This document shows, in pieces, positions 8,099 to 17,999 of a stretch of 64,000 nucleotides of DNA; the first letter of the stretch is position 1; every line of letters starts with the position of its first letter. The notes under the pieces are model-generated. The model searched no databases and was not told where the DNA came from. It was given only the letters and a program-made list of their open reading frames with translations. The stretch comes from Bradyrhizobiaceae bacterium. GTDB lineage: Bacteria > Bacteroidota > Ignavibacteria > Kapaibacteriales > Kapaibacteriaceae. The position numbers and the translations under genes were made by a program. The stretch covers positions 1-64,000 of the forward strand of contig JAGFIZ010000137.1 in the NCBI GenBank assembly GCA_024103135.1, written 5' to 3'.

Positions 8099-11000
8099 AT
8101 GATGTCGATGAATAGCGCATACGTCGATGAAATGTATTTCGATTACTTGCGTGACCCTGACTCCGTTTCACCGGAGTGGCGTTTGTATTTCCAACAGTAC
8201 ACACCAGAAACCACGCAGCAGGGTACATCGCTGCTGCAAGGTTCGACGGTAGGTGGTACCCCACCAGGTTCAACGTCAGCACCATACAGTACGTCAGCAA
8301 GTGTAGGTACCGTTGCATCAACAGGTAATGGTGTAACAAAGCCAGCACCAGCATCTTCGACACCAGCGACAAGCACCATGCCGGCTGCTTCGACTGCATC
8401 GATGCCTCCAGTCTATGAAGGCGATCAACTATTGCCACTAAGCTCAATTGGCGGCAAGATTGCCGAGAACATGGAGCGATCGCTACACGTTCCAACAGCC
8501 ACTAGCGTACGTAGTGTACCAGTTAAGGCACTTGAAGAAAATCGCATTGTCATCAACGAATTCCGAGTCAAGAAACGCCAGCCCAAGCTTTCGTTTACGC
8601 ATATCCTGGCCTGGGCAATTGTCCGCGCCCTTGAGTATGCCCCTAACCTGAACAACACCTATGGTGTGTCGGACGGTGTACCAGTCAAGGTACAGCGGAA
8701 GTCAGTCAACCTAGGTCTTGCCGTTGACGTCACACGCAAAGACGGATCGAGGGTTCTGCTTGTACCGAGTGTGAAGAATGCACAGGACATGAACTTCCGT
8801 GAGTTTGTCGCTGCCTATGATGCAATCATTGCCAAGGCGCGGACAAATAAACTCACGCCGGACGATCTCTCGGGTGCCACGGTCACACTCACCAACCCGG
8901 GAATGATTGGTACCGTAATGAGCATGCCACGACTCATGGAAGGTCAGGGCACGATCATTGCAGCCGGGAACATCGAATACCCAACGGGCTTCCAGGCCAT
9001 GCTGCCGGATGTGCTCCATACATTGGCGGTAAGTAAGGTTGTTACCCTCACTTCGACGTACGACCACCGGATCATCCAGGGAGCCGAAAGTGGGGAGTTC
9101 CTCCAGGCCATGCACCGACTACTCATAGGCGAGGAACGCTTCTACGATCAGATCTATGCAGCATTCGAGATACCCTTCGAGCCGCTGCGATGGTCGGTAG
9201 AGAAGGGGCGTAGTCCGCTACTCCCACAGGACCAGCCAGACATACTGGAAAAAGAAAGTCGAATTGTCCAGCTCATCCATAGTTATAGGGTTCGCGGGCA
9301 CGTACTGGCCGACGTTAACCCATTGGGACTTGAGGCCTACTACTATCCCGAGCTAGATCCAGCTCACTATGGCTTTACCATTTGGGATCTGGACAGAGAA
9401 TTTGATACCGGTGGACTCGGGTCCGTACAGCGTGCCACGTTGCGCGACATCCTGTCCATGCTCAGGGAGACCTATTGCGACAAGATCGGCATTGAATGGA
9501 TGCATATCCAGGAACACGACAAACGCGACTGGATCATGCAGCATGTAGAGAAGAGTCGACTACGGATGCCACTGACGGCAGAACAGAAGGTAGGAACGTT
9601 CCGAACGCTTGTACGTGCAGAAACCCTGGAGTCGTTCCTGCACACGAAGTTCCTTGGCGCCAAGCGATTCTCACTTGAGGGTGGTGAGAGTACCATGGTC
9701 ATTGTCGACGAGGTGCTCAGCAATGCAGCGTCAGCCAACCTCCGTGGGGCCGTCCTCGGTATGGCACACCGCGGTAGGCTCAACGTCCTCGTTAACATGA
9801 TGGGCAAGCCCCCTGAAATGTTATTCAACGAGTTCGAAGGGGCTATCGACCCTGAGTCGTATCAAGGGTCAGGTGACGTGAAGTACCACCTTGGGGCTAA
9901 GGGTTCGTATCACTCGAAGAGCGGACACAGTCTGCCAATGTTCCTGGCACCGAATCCTAGTCACCTTGAAGCCGTGAACCCCGTCGTTGAAGGGATTGCA
10001 CGCGCATTGAATGACGAAGAGGCCGACATTACATATTCCAGCGTGTTGCCAGTTCTCATCCACGGTGATGCTGCCTTCCAAGGTCAGGGTGTAGTGGCAG
10101 AGACACTTAACATGGCTCGCCTTCCAGGCTACCATACTGGTGGCACGGTGCACATCATCATCAACAATCAGATCGGTTTTACCGCATCTCCAGAAGACTC
10201 ACGTTCTACGCCGTATGCATCAGGTGTTGCCAAGATGTTGCAGGTACCAATCCTCCACGTCAATGGTGACGATCCGGAAGCTTGCCGGGCTGCAGCACAG
10301 TTTGCCTTTGCGTATCGACAGCAGTTTACGGATGACGTAGTGATCGACATGTACTGCTATCGCAAGTACGGTCATAACGAGCAAGACGATCCAACGGCGA
10401 CACAACCACTGCTCTACAAGAAGATCAAGCAGATGATTCCTGTGCATACGTTGTACAAGGAGCAGTTGTTGGGCGAGGGGACGCTTTCGAAGGAACAGGC
10501 CGACGCCATCATTGCAGAAGAACACGATGTATTGCAGAAAGCCTTCGATTCCCGTACGAAGGCCAGCGGTACATCGATTTCACCAGCACGATTGTCGTAC
10601 AATCTCTTTGCAGCCGTAAACACTACGGTGTCTGCAGACCTGTTGCAGGAACTTGCAACCGAAATCTGCGAGATCCCTGCTGACTTTAACATTCACGCAA
10701 AGGTTAAGGCAGAGGTCGAAAAGCGTGCTTCGCAGTTTGCTCAAGGAACCATTCAATGGGGAATGGCCGAGGCACTGGCCTTTGCATCATTGCTTAAGGA
10801 AGGGCGCGCTGTTAGAATTACTGGTCAAGACAGTGGACGTGGTACCTTCAACCACCGACAAGCAGTGCAGAGCGATATCGTTAATGAACGTCGGTTGATA
10901 CCAATCAATCGCATGGCAAATGGGAACAAGCGACTGCACATCTACGATAGCTGTCTGAGCGAGTATGCTGTTCTTGGTTTTGAGTATGGTTACAGCACCA

Positions 11001-11779
11001 TTGCAAAGACGGATCTGACAATCTGGGAAGCACAGTTTGGTGACTTCGCCAATGGTGCCCAGATCATGATTGACCAATTCATCTCCAGTGCTGAAGAGAA
11101 ATGGGGCCAGCGTTCAAACCTGACCTTGCTCCTACCGCATGGTTACGACGGACAAGGACCAGAGCACAGCAGTGCTCGTCTTGAGCGCTTTTTACAGCTT
11201 TGTGCTCAAGACAACATGATGGTCTGCAACTTCACGTCGCCCGCCAATTACTTCCACGCGCTACGTCGTCAGGTTTTGGCTGAATGGAGAAAGCCCCTCG
11301 TCGTCATGTCGCCCAAGGGTTACTTGCGAATCTTTACCTCAACGGTTAACGAACTTTCTGCTGGCGGCTACACCGAGATCTTTGATGATGCAACCATCCA
11401 GGATGCCTCTTCGGTAAAGCGGGTAGTCATTACTACCGGCAAGGTTCACTACGAGCTGGCCAAGAAGCGCGAGCAACTAAATCAACAAAACCATGTAGCA
11501 TTGGTACGGTTAGAGCAGATCTATCCTTTTAACGAAGGTCTGATGGCTTCGGTTCTCGGTACGTACGGCAATGCAACTGATGTAGTATGGTGTCAGGAAG
11601 AACCACAGAACATGGGTGCCTGGTTCTTTGTAAACCCACTGATGAGCAAGCTACTCAGGATGGGTCAGCGGCTCCACTACGTTGGAAGGTCTGCTGCTGC
11701 AAGTCCGGCTACGGGCTCAGCTAAGATTCACGAGCGTGAACAAGATGCATTACTAACAAACGCCTTCGCTAACTTTTAG
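8099..11779 (+). CDS. kgd: Fused 2-oxoglutarate dehydrogenase E1/E2 (KGD-type, 2-oxoglutarate decarboxylase/succinyltransferase)
   Basis: A 1226-residue multifunctional enzyme of the TCA cycle. From the N-terminus: an E1 leader helix (YVDEMYFDYLRDPDSVSPEW, residues about 7-26); a Ser/Thr/Pro/Ala-rich linker (40-105); an acyltransferase (E2) catalytic domain (117-370) with the active-site motif DHRIIQG near 321; then full E1o with HRGRLNVLVN near 560, the thiamine-diphosphate motif beginning GDAAFQGQG near 656 and ending NNQIGFT, and a transketolase-like C-terminal half. There is no lipoyl domain, the same layout as mycobacterial KGD/SucA, so a lipoyl carrier from another complex must supply E2 function. 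The frame is open 44 codons upstream, but the ATG at 8099 fits the family N-terminus and lies downstream of the promoter. sucC is 14 kb away on the other strand. Confidence 0.95.
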   Translation: MMSMNSAYVDEMYFDYLRDPDSVSPEWRLYFQQYTPETTQQGTSLLQGSTVGGTPPGSTSAPYSTSASVGTVASTGNGVTKPAPASSTPATSTMPAASTASMPPVYEGDQLLPLSSIGGKIAENMERSLHVPTATSVRSVPVKALEENRIVINEFRVKKRQPKLSFTHILAWAIVRALEYAPNLNNTYGVSDGVPVKVQRKSVNLGLAVDVTRKDGSRVLLVPSVKNAQDMNFREFVAAYDAIIAKARTNKLTPDDLSGATVTLTNPGMIGTVMSMPRLMEGQGTIIAAGNIEYPTGFQAMLPDVLHTLAVSKVVTLTSTYDHRIIQGAESGEFLQAMHRLLIGEERFYDQIYAAFEIPFEPLRWSVEKGRSPLLPQDQPDILEKESRIVQLIHSYRVRGHVLADVNPLGLEAYYYPELDPAHYGFTIWDLDREFDTGGLGSVQRATLRDILSMLRETYCDKIGIEWMHIQEHDKRDWIMQHVEKSRLRMPLTAEQKVGTFRTLVRAETLESFLHTKFLGAKRFSLEGGESTMVIVDEVLSNAASANLRGAVLGMAHRGRLNVLVNMMGKPPEMLFNEFEGAIDPESYQGSGDVKYHLGAKGSYHSKSGHSLPMFLAPNPSHLEAVNPVVEGIARALNDEEADITYSSVLPVLIHGDAAFQGQGVVAETLNMARLPGYHTGGTVHIIINNQIGFTASPEDSRSTPYASGVAKMLQVPILHVNGDDPEACRAAAQFAFAYRQQFTDDVVIDMYCYRKYGHNEQDDPTATQPLLYKKIKQMIPVHTLYKEQLLGEGTLSKEQADAIIAEEHDVLQKAFDSRTKASGTSISPARLSYNLFAAVNTTVSADLLQELATEICEIPADFNIHAKVKAEVEKRASQFAQGTIQWGMAEALAFASLLKEGRAVRITGQDSGRGTFNHRQAVQSDIVNERRLIPINRMANGNKRLHIYDSCLSEYAVLGFEYGYSTIAKTDLTIWEAQFGDFANGAQIMIDQFISSAEEKWGQRSNLTLLLPHGYDGQGPEHSSARLERFLQLCAQDNMMVCNFTSPANYFHALRRQVLAEWRKPLVVMSPKGYLRIFTSTVNELSAGGYTEIFDDATIQDASSVKRVVITTGKVHYELAKKREQLNQQNHVALVRLEQIYPFNEGLMASVLGTYGNATDVVWCQEEPQNMGAWFFVNPLMSKLLRMGQRLHYVGRSAAASPATGSAKIHEREQDALLTNAFANF

Positions 11780-11789
11780 CGAAGGCGTT
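11759..11789 (+). terminator. Stem-loop overlapping the kgd stop codon
   Basis: A 14-bp perfect stem with a 3-nt loop is formed by AACGCCTTCGCTAA and TTAGCGAAGGCGTT. The kgd stop codon TAG (11777-11779) lies inside the right arm, so the last five residues of the protein are encoded by the left arm. There is no T-run after it, so it may be a factor-assisted terminator or an mRNA 3'-end stabiliser. Confidence 0.6.
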
Positions 11790-11840
11790 GACTAGTTCAA
11801 AGCAAGGAATTCGCTACAAATGCGTAGCTGGGGGTTACTG

Positions 11841-12776
11841 CTAGTACTTAGCAGTTTTGATTGCCTCTGTGTGAATGAGCTCGGCCTTGGCAAAGTAGGC
11901 TAGGGTTTCTTTATCGCCCTTTGTGCGATAGCATTTCTCTTTGACGCTCTTGATTAACCCTGTAGTCATATCGCGTTCGATATGCGTTGTAGAGACAAAG
12001 TGGCTACCGAGTGCATTGTAACGGACGTTCTTAAACGTCATAAAGCCAATGGTCTGGTTACCCTTCTGAACTACTGAGTCCAAGACAGTAATTCTGTAAA
12101 GTGTATCCTTGAGCATCAGACGAACATCGGGTACTACACCATCAATCGTTCGTGCTTCGATGGCTTGGCTCCCATAGGTCGATGGCATGTGAACTGCTCG
12201 GGAGTCAAACACCACAGTATCGGTGTATTCCTTGTGGAGGTCTAGCGACAACGTACGAGGTGTGGCAGGTAGTACCAGGTTGAGCATGTATGATCCGCCT
12301 TCACCCATGATATCTGGGTCGTTAATGCTAGCATCAACAACACGCTGGAACTGAGTGACAACCTCAGGCATCTTGTTCAGGTCTTCTTCCGTAGGTGTAT
12401 TGTCTACAAGCTTCCCATACGGGTCAAGGAGCAACTCAACGTGACCTGCCTCAGCGTAGAGCTTATGCCCAGCGAAGTTCAGACTTCCGATCGGTCGGTA
12501 GATAAACTCGTCGTCATCTTCTCGGTGTGCAGTGTCGCTACGAAGACGGAAGCGACAAATAGAGTTTCCATTCTCGTCGTGTCCTATGACTTCCATCATG
12601 ACTGAGGTGTGAAGCCGCACGCCAGTATTGCGAATCACAAACTGGTCGGTCGTAACCTGATAGGTGTAAGCAGTCCCCACAGGTAAGTTGTACCGGAGCG
12701 TGTACGTCGAATCCTGGTGGATCTCGTTTGTGGAGGTCGACACGATGAGTGCCAACATCAAACCAACTATTGTCAC
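11841..12776 (-). CDS. Conserved-looking secreted protein of unknown function
   Basis: A protein of up to 311 residues with an N-terminal hydrophobic stretch (IVGLMLALIVSTS) that looks like a signal peptide, followed by a beta-strand-rich body without cysteines at conserved spacing and without a domain I recognise. The first start is a GTG (12776); the ATG at 12758 is six codons inside and would leave a short signal sequence. An acidic patch HREDDDEF lies near residue 84. A 9-bp inverted repeat sits 7 nt upstream. It is on the same strand as ppx and mutB but 116 nt away, so possibly a separate transcript. Export is inferred from the N-terminus only. Confidence 0.6.
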   Translation of the reverse strand: MTIVGLMLALIVSTSTNEIHQDSTYTLRYNLPVGTAYTYQVTTDQFVIRNTGVRLHTSVMMEVIGHDENGNSICRFRLRSDTAHREDDDEFIYRPIGSLNFAGHKLYAEAGHVELLLDPYGKLVDNTPTEEDLNKMPEVVTQFQRVVDASINDPDIMGEGGSYMLNLVLPATPRTLSLDLHKEYTDTVVFDSRAVHMPSTYGSQAIEARTIDGVVPDVRLMLKDTLYRITVLDSVVQKGNQTIGFMTFKNVRYNALGSHFVSTTHIERDMTTGLIKSVKEKCYRTKGDKETLAYFAKAELIHTEAIKTAKY

Positions 12777-12782
12777 GATTGA

Positions 12783-12830
12783 TACCTGATTGTAAGGGAA
12801 ACCATTTTACAGCGATGCAAAAATCAGGTA
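12783..12830. repeat. Inverted repeat in the 5' region of the secreted-protein gene
   Basis: TACCTGATT (12783-12791) and AATCAGGTA (12822-12830) are perfect 9-bp arms separated by 30 nt, just upstream of the GTG at 12776 on the minus strand. It could be a two-half-site operator or form a leader hairpin. The remaining 60 nt to ppx show no gene. Confidence 0.35.
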
Positions 12831-12892
12831 AGTTCAATCGCGGCGCAATAGGTAATTGTGCGCTAAGTTATTGTTGTATATGTGGTTACGTA

Positions 12893-13807
12893 TTATCCCT
12901 TACCTAGGCCGTTCAAGAGAGCGCCATATCTAAGCCCCCTGACCGAAATCGCCACATTAGAGAAATCTAGTAACTCCATGATTCTATGGAGAATAGTGAC
13001 GCCAACAGGAAGAATGTCAGCGCGTCGCGGATCAATCCCTTGAAGTGCACGTAGCTGGGCAGTGTCCATCCCGAGCAATTCGTTCTTCCAGTAGGCAACC
13101 TGGTCAATAGGTAGCACTTGACCATCGACTTGCTTTGCATCAAAGACAGGTAGGTGAGCATTCAAGACTGCCAGCGACGTAGCCGTACCTGCTACAGCCA
13201 ACAATGTACCAGATGAACGAACGCTTTGCGGAACAGCGCAAGCCAGCACTGCTGCATCAATACTCTCGATGATGCGACCATGTGACTCGAATGAAACTGG
13301 CCGTTCCTGAACAAACTGATCGGTAAGTAAAATGCTCCCAAGGGGCAGACTGTTGGCCCATACCGGCCTACCATCGGAACCATGGACAAGCTCTGTGCTG
13401 CCTCCACCGATATCGATAACGGTGGTCGGCCCAAACACTCCTGCCGTAGTACCTGTGAAGGTAAGCATGGCTTCTTGCTGACCCGAGAGGACGTGAATGG
13501 GAGCTGACAGTTGATGTTCAAGTTGCTTGCGAACCTTGTCGGCATTCGAGGCACGACGAATGGCTTCGGTAGCTACGGCTGTGATGGGTGGGTTACCGTA
13601 TCTGTGGAGTACATGACGGAATGACGTGAGAACGGTACTAGCTCGTTCTACTGCTTCACGGGTAATGCCACCAAGTTCGTGCAGTCCTTCGCCAAGGCGG
13701 GGAATCTCGTGTAAGTCTTCGAGGACGGTGATACGTCCCCATTGGTCGATTTCCGCAATCACCATCAAGATGGTGTTGGTTCCAATATCAATGCCTGCTG
13801 CTACCAT
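12893..13807 (-). CDS. ppx: Ppx/GppA family exopolyphosphatase/guanosine pentaphosphatase, short form
   Basis: A 304-residue member of the ASKHA phosphatase superfamily, predicted to hydrolyse polyphosphate or pppGpp. Visible are the phosphate-1 loop [16 protein letters not shown] at residues 4-19, [10 protein letters not shown] near 88 and the phosphate-2 loop [14 protein letters not shown] near 133-146. It has only the catalytic two-domain core and lacks the C-terminal extension of E. coli Ppx, as is common in many phyla. Its ATG overlaps the last 7 nt of mutB, so the two are co-transcribed and probably translationally coupled. Confidence 0.88.
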   Translation of the reverse strand: MVAAGIDIGTNTILMVIAEIDQWGRITVLEDLHEIPRLGEGLHELGGITREAVERASTVLTSFRHVLHRYGNPPITAVATEAIRRASNADKVRKQLEHQLSAPIHVLSGQQEAMLTFTGTTAGVFGPTTVIDIGGGSTELVHGSDGRPVWANSLPLGSILLTDQFVQERPVSFESHGRIIESIDAAVLACAVPQSVRSSGTLLAVAGTATSLAVLNAHLPVFDAKQVDGQVLPIDQVAYWKNELLGMDTAQLRALQGIDPRRADILPVGVTILHRIMELLDFSNVAISVRGLRYGALLNGLGKG

Positions 13808-15918
13808 ATGAGCGACAATACGTCGGAGGCTGCATGGAGAATGTTCGTACCAGGACCAAAGACTAGGCCTACGCCCATGGCTTGAAGGGCTGGAACGTCC
13901 TTGGGTGGGATTACTCCGCCGACTACAACACGAATATCGGAAGCATCCAACTTGGCTAGCTCCTCAAGCAATTGGGGAATGAGGGTAAGGTGGCCTGCTG
14001 CTTGACTTGAAATCCCAAGCACATGCACGTCACTGTCGACTGCAAGACGTGCCGCTTCACGTGGCGTGGAGAACAACGGCCCTACATCAACGTCGAAGCC
14101 AATGTCGGCAAATGCCGTTGCAATCACCTTTGCACCACGATCATGGCCGTCCTGTCCAAGCTTTGCCACGAGAATGCGTGGACGTCGACCGTGATTCCGT
14201 TCAAACTCCAGAACACGATTATGAACAGCATCAAACTCGGAATTGTTGGCGTATGCAGCGCCGTAAACACCTTCGATCGTCATAGTCGATGCCTCAAATC
14301 GTGTAAAAACCTTCGACATGGCATCCGTGATTTCTCCAACGGTTGCACGTGCTCTCGCAGCAACCACACATGCCTCCAGGAGATTCTCGTCCGCACGAGC
14401 AGCACGCTCGATGTTGGCAAGTGCGTCGGCTACAGCTTCTGCGTTGCGATTTGATTTAACACTTTCAAGCCGGCGAACCTGAATTGCCCGTACAGCTTCA
14501 TTGTCAATCGAAAGCACATCGACGTCCGGCTCATTCTCAAGCTGATACTTGTTCACCCCGACAATCACTTCCTTGCCTTGGTCGATGTTTGCCTGCCGAG
14601 CCGTTGCACTTTCTTCAATGCGTGATTTGGGGATGCCTGCCTGTATCGCCTTCGTCATCCCACCATACGACACCACTTCAGCAATCAGTTCGTTTGCCTT
14701 GGTGACGAGTTGATCCGTTAGCCATTCCACGTAGTATGATCCACCCAGAGGATCGGCGACGTGTGTTATCCCCGTCTCTTCTGCGATGACGAGTTGAGTA
14801 TTCCGGGCAATCCGTGCCGACGCTTCAGTTGGAAGTCCCAAGGCCTCGTCAAATGAATTCGTGTGTAATGACTGCGTCCCACCCAACACCGCAGCCATGG
14901 CTTCGATTGTTGTGCGGATAATGTTGTTTTGCGTGTCTTGAGCTGTAAGCGACCAGCCGGACGTCTGACAGTGCGTGCGAAGCATACTGCTCTGTGGCTT
15001 GGTTGGGTTAAACGCCGCCATGTGTTCTGCCCAGAGACGTCGTGCAGCACGCAGCTTGGCAACTTCCATGAAGAAGTTCATACCTATGCCAAAGAAGAAC
15101 GAAAGGCGTGGGGCAAAGTCATCGACCGACATACCCTTGTCGACTGCTGCACGGACGTACTCCAACCCATCGGCGATCGTATAGGCAAGCTCCTGCACCG
15201 CCGTAGCACCAGCTTCGTGCATGTGGTAGCCAGAGATCGAGATACTGTTGAATCGAGGCATGTGCTTGCTTGCATAGGCAATGATGTCGCCCACGATTCT
15301 CATTGACGGCTCTGGCGGAAAGATGTAGGTGTTGCGTACCATGAACTCTTTAAGGATGTCGTTCTGGATGGTACCACTGAGTTTATTCGCCGGAACACCT
15401 TGTTCTTCTGCTGCAACGATGAACATGGCCAGAATCGGAAGAACGGCTCCATTCATCGTCATGCTCACACTCATCGTGTCCAACGGAATACCGTCGAACA
15501 GGATCTTCATGTCTTCGACACTGTCGATTGCCACACCGGCCTTTCCCACATCACCAACAACACGGGGATGATCGCTATCATACCCCCGGTGGGTTGCTAG
15601 ATCAAAGGCAACGGAGAGTCCTTTCTGTCCAGCAGCCAGCGCCTTTCTGTAAAACGCATTGCTTTCTTCGGCTGTAGAAAACCCGGCATACTGCCGAATT
15701 GTCCACGGACGGTTAGCATACATCGTCGCGTATGGTCCACGTGCGTAAGGCCATGAGCCTGGCAAGCCGTGGTTATGCTCCAACCCCTGCACATCTGCAC
15801 TGGTGAAGAGTGGAGGTATGGCAATCTGCTCCGTCGTGTGCCACGTCAGGCTGTCAACGGAAGCACCACGCAATTCACTCTGGGCAAGCGCTTTCCATTC
15901 TTCGAACGCCGATTTCAT
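13801..15918 (-). CDS. mutB: Methylmalonyl-CoA mutase, catalytic (large) subunit
   Basis: A 705-residue adenosylcobalamin enzyme that interconverts succinyl-CoA and (R)-methylmalonyl-CoA. The N-terminal TIM-barrel part has [17 protein letters not shown] (substrate Tyr region, near residue 75), the [16 protein letters not shown] segment and [15 protein letters not shown] (near 230). The C-terminal B12-binding domain has [13 protein letters not shown] (DxHxxG, lower axial His near 593) and GGVIPPKD. The non-catalytic small subunit MutA usually encoded next to it is absent here. The G-protein chaperone MeaB is encoded 40 kb away. The start ATG is 5 nt after an exact TAnnTTTG element, suggesting a leaderless mRNA. 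No cobalamin riboswitch was seen upstream. Confidence 0.96.
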   Translation of the reverse strand: MKSAFEEWKALAQSELRGASVDSLTWHTTEQIAIPPLFTSADVQGLEHNHGLPGSWPYARGPYATMYANRPWTIRQYAGFSTAEESNAFYRKALAAGQKGLSVAFDLATHRGYDSDHPRVVGDVGKAGVAIDSVEDMKILFDGIPLDTMSVSMTMNGAVLPILAMFIVAAEEQGVPANKLSGTIQNDILKEFMVRNTYIFPPEPSMRIVGDIIAYASKHMPRFNSISISGYHMHEAGATAVQELAYTIADGLEYVRAAVDKGMSVDDFAPRLSFFFGIGMNFFMEVAKLRAARRLWAEHMAAFNPTKPQSSMLRTHCQTSGWSLTAQDTQNNIIRTTIEAMAAVLGGTQSLHTNSFDEALGLPTEASARIARNTQLVIAEETGITHVADPLGGSYYVEWLTDQLVTKANELIAEVVSYGGMTKAIQAGIPKSRIEESATARQANIDQGKEVIVGVNKYQLENEPDVDVLSIDNEAVRAIQVRRLESVKSNRNAEAVADALANIERAARADENLLEACVVAARARATVGEITDAMSKVFTRFEASTMTIEGVYGAAYANNSEFDAVHNRVLEFERNHGRRPRILVAKLGQDGHDRGAKVIATAFADIGFDVDVGPLFSTPREAARLAVDSDVHVLGISSQAAGHLTLIPQLLEELAKLDASDIRVVVGGVIPPKDVPALQAMGVGLVFGPGTNILHAASDVLSLIW

Positions 15919-15923
15919 GACTG

Positions 15924-15931
15924 CAAAGATA
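15924..15931 (-). promoter_or_regulatory. -7 element (TATCTTTG) 5 nt before mutB
   Basis: On the minus strand TATCTTTG is followed by CAGTC and the mutB ATG. It matches TAnnTTTG exactly. Transcription would start at or beside the A of the ATG, giving a leaderless mRNA. No clear -33 TTTG is seen in the G/C-rich DNA upstream. Confidence 0.5.
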
Positions 15932-15974
15932 GGGGAAGGGGGCTAGGGCTGACGTGGTGGTGTGCGGACCCTAC

Positions 15975-17144
15975 CTACCGACTGTAGGGTTGCTGAGTGT
16001 AGAGTTCGGCTTGTTGTTGGGTCCCGTCATAATCCTTCCAGCCCAGAACCTTTTGATACTGACTGAGTGCAAGCTTACGTTTTCCTTGTAGGTCGTAGAT
16101 CTGACCAATCTTCAGGTTAAGCTTTACCATAAAGCCGGATGGGCCATCGTCGAGGGCTCGACATGCCTCGTCGCATTTGTAGTAGTATTTCAGAGCAAGC
16201 TCTAGATCGCCCCTTATCATCGCTGCCGTGCCGATGTAGTACAGTGCTTCTCTTGCTGCAAACTCGTCAAAACCTGCACGTTTGTCCATGTAGCCAAGAA
16301 GGACCTTTCGCCAGGTTTGCTCCATGGTATCAAGCGGACCCAGACTTACGTAACAACGGCCCAGATAGCGAGCAAAGAGGGGATTGTTTGGATAGCGTTC
16401 ATGCAGCTGCTTAGCGTAGGGCATTGCTGCTGATGCATTCTTTTCGTAGGTGTAATACACCGATACGAGTTGAACCATGGACTCTACTGAAGCATAGCGT
16501 GCGCGATCGGCTGCTGCCCGTAGCTGGAGTATGCCAAGCTCCTTATCACCACGAGGAAGAAAGAGCATGACGGGCTTGAGTAGTGGATAACGTTCCGGTA
16601 GAGCAGCAGCATAGTAGTTGTATACGCCAGTACCAAACATGATATCGCGATTGGTTGGTGCCAGCTTCTGCAGTGCAACCAGGATGTCCATCCCGCTTTT
16701 CCCTGCATTTGCTGCATTGATGTAGTCGCCTCGTAATGCATAGTACCGACCCTCGAACCCCAGTGCAGCCCCCTTGAAGAATAGGGCGGTGAGGTTATGC
16801 TCGTCCTTGGCTAGTAGATCTTCGCACAACTGTTGAACCTTTGAGAGTTTGGAGCGAAGGCGTTCGTCGACATCGTGTCTGCGCTGAAAAAGGTTCACCT
16901 TCCACCAGTCAATCATGGCATCCATGAAATAGCCAGCGGGGTGATCTGGATACAGTTGAATAACCTTTGCAAAGAGTTGTTCTGCCTCGGTAAACTCGAC
17001 ATTGTAAATCTTGTCGATACCTTGACGCAATAGGGTATCTCCATCCGACTTCATGAACATCCATTCTGCTGAAGCGTTGGAGGGGCTAAGGCCTAGGCAT
17101 AGCAGTGTCCAGACTGCCAGGCGAAGTATAAACGTGTTACGCAT
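15975..17144 (-). CDS. Secreted tetratricopeptide-repeat protein
   Basis: A 389-residue protein with a signal peptide (MRNTFILRLAVWTLLCLGLS, cleavage near NASA-EW) followed by about seven helical TPR-like repeats, for example QLFAKVIQLYPDHPAGYFMDA and YAKQLHERYPNNPLFARYLG. No catalytic motif is seen. The frame is open 42 codons further up, but only the ATG at 17144 gives a proper signal peptide, and that ATG overlaps the stop of the CPBP gene by 8 nt, implying coupled translation. A role as a periplasmic or outer-membrane scaffold is likely; the partner is unknown. Confidence 0.75.
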   Translation of the reverse strand: MRNTFILRLAVWTLLCLGLSPSNASAEWMFMKSDGDTLLRQGIDKIYNVEFTEAEQLFAKVIQLYPDHPAGYFMDAMIDWWKVNLFQRRHDVDERLRSKLSKVQQLCEDLLAKDEHNLTALFFKGAALGFEGRYYALRGDYINAANAGKSGMDILVALQKLAPTNRDIMFGTGVYNYYAAALPERYPLLKPVMLFLPRGDKELGILQLRAAADRARYASVESMVQLVSVYYTYEKNASAAMPYAKQLHERYPNNPLFARYLGRCYVSLGPLDTMEQTWRKVLLGYMDKRAGFDEFAAREALYYIGTAAMIRGDLELALKYYYKCDEACRALDDGPSGFMVKLNLKIGQIYDLQGKRKLALSQYQKVLGWKDYDGTQQQAELYTQQPYSR

Positions 17145-17973
17145 GGTGATGTTGATGATCTCTGCGGAATCTTGCTGCACGTACTGTACCATCTGGTCGT
17201 GCATAGACAACAACGGCAACGATGGCAGCACAGAGTACAATGGTCGTACAAATGCCTTGTTCGATGCCAAACGGACCCGTTACAAGCCAGACATTACTTG
17301 GTGCAACATTGCTCACGTCCATTGTCGTTACCCAACCACTACTGCCGGTACCGCTTACGGTTCCAAAGAATGATTGTACCGATACGTTCCAACCGACGTG
17401 GAAGAGAATCGAAGGCCATAATGAACCAGTAGTTGCCACAAGGGCTCCCAGCAGTATGCCGGCAAGCACAACGTTCACCACAGCCAGCAGCGAAATCCCG
17501 GGGTTCATTGCATGGGCCAAGCCAAAAAGTACAGACGTAATCCCTACAGCAACGTACTGACCGTATCGCTCACGCAACGCCTCGAACATGGTTCCACGAA
17601 AGAGGAACTCTTCGCCTGCACTTGAAAACGCAAGGCCAATGATCGTAGCCGCCTGGACCTGTGCATCGCTTGTGCCAAACGTTGCACCGAGGGCAAAAGC
17701 AGCTGCAAGGATGATGGTCAATGCCGTCAATGCCAACCCGACACCCGTCAAAAACAAACGGGGGAACGACGGAGTAATGGTGATTCCAGAAGAAACGTAG
17801 CTTCCACCCGGACGGAATCGTTCAACAAGGACCAGCTGGATGAGTATGGCTGCATACATCACGTACGAGGTCGTTGGACCGTCGAGCATCATGTACACGC
17901 TGACGCTCAGCACGAGGGCAATGCAGGCGAAAGGGCTTAGTAGTCGAAAGCCCCAGTGTTGTAAGACCGACAT
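17137..17973 (-). CDS. CPBP family intramembrane glutamic protease
   Basis: A 278-residue membrane protein with about eight hydrophobic segments. The CPBP/Abi (Rce1-like, PF02517) signature is complete: AGEEFLFRG near residue 117 (EExxxR), FGLAHAMNPG near 148, and HVGWN near 191, carrying the catalytic Glu and His residues. Bacterial members process or protect against small peptides or act in prenyl-protein-like cleavage; the substrate here is unknown. Its end overlaps the start of the TPR protein, so the two form a coupled pair. The 26-nt gap to the upstream small gene suggests one transcript. Confidence 0.88.
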   Translation of the reverse strand: MSVLQHWGFRLLSPFACIALVLSVSVYMMLDGPTTSYVMYAAILIQLVLVERFRPGGSYVSSGITITPSFPRLFLTGVGLALTALTIILAAAFALGATFGTSDAQVQAATIIGLAFSSAGEEFLFRGTMFEALRERYGQYVAVGITSVLFGLAHAMNPGISLLAVVNVVLAGILLGALVATTGSLWPSILFHVGWNVSVQSFFGTVSGTGSSGWVTTMDVSNVAPSNVWLVTGPFGIEQGICTTIVLCAAIVAVVVYARPDGTVRAARFRRDHQHHHA

Positions 17974-17999
17974 GGATGAGCGTGAATAAAGTCGATGAA

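Noticed and set aside
15919-15974. Cobalamin riboswitch upstream of mutB
   Set aside because: The gap is only 56 nt, G/C-rich, and lacks a B12-box-like sequence.
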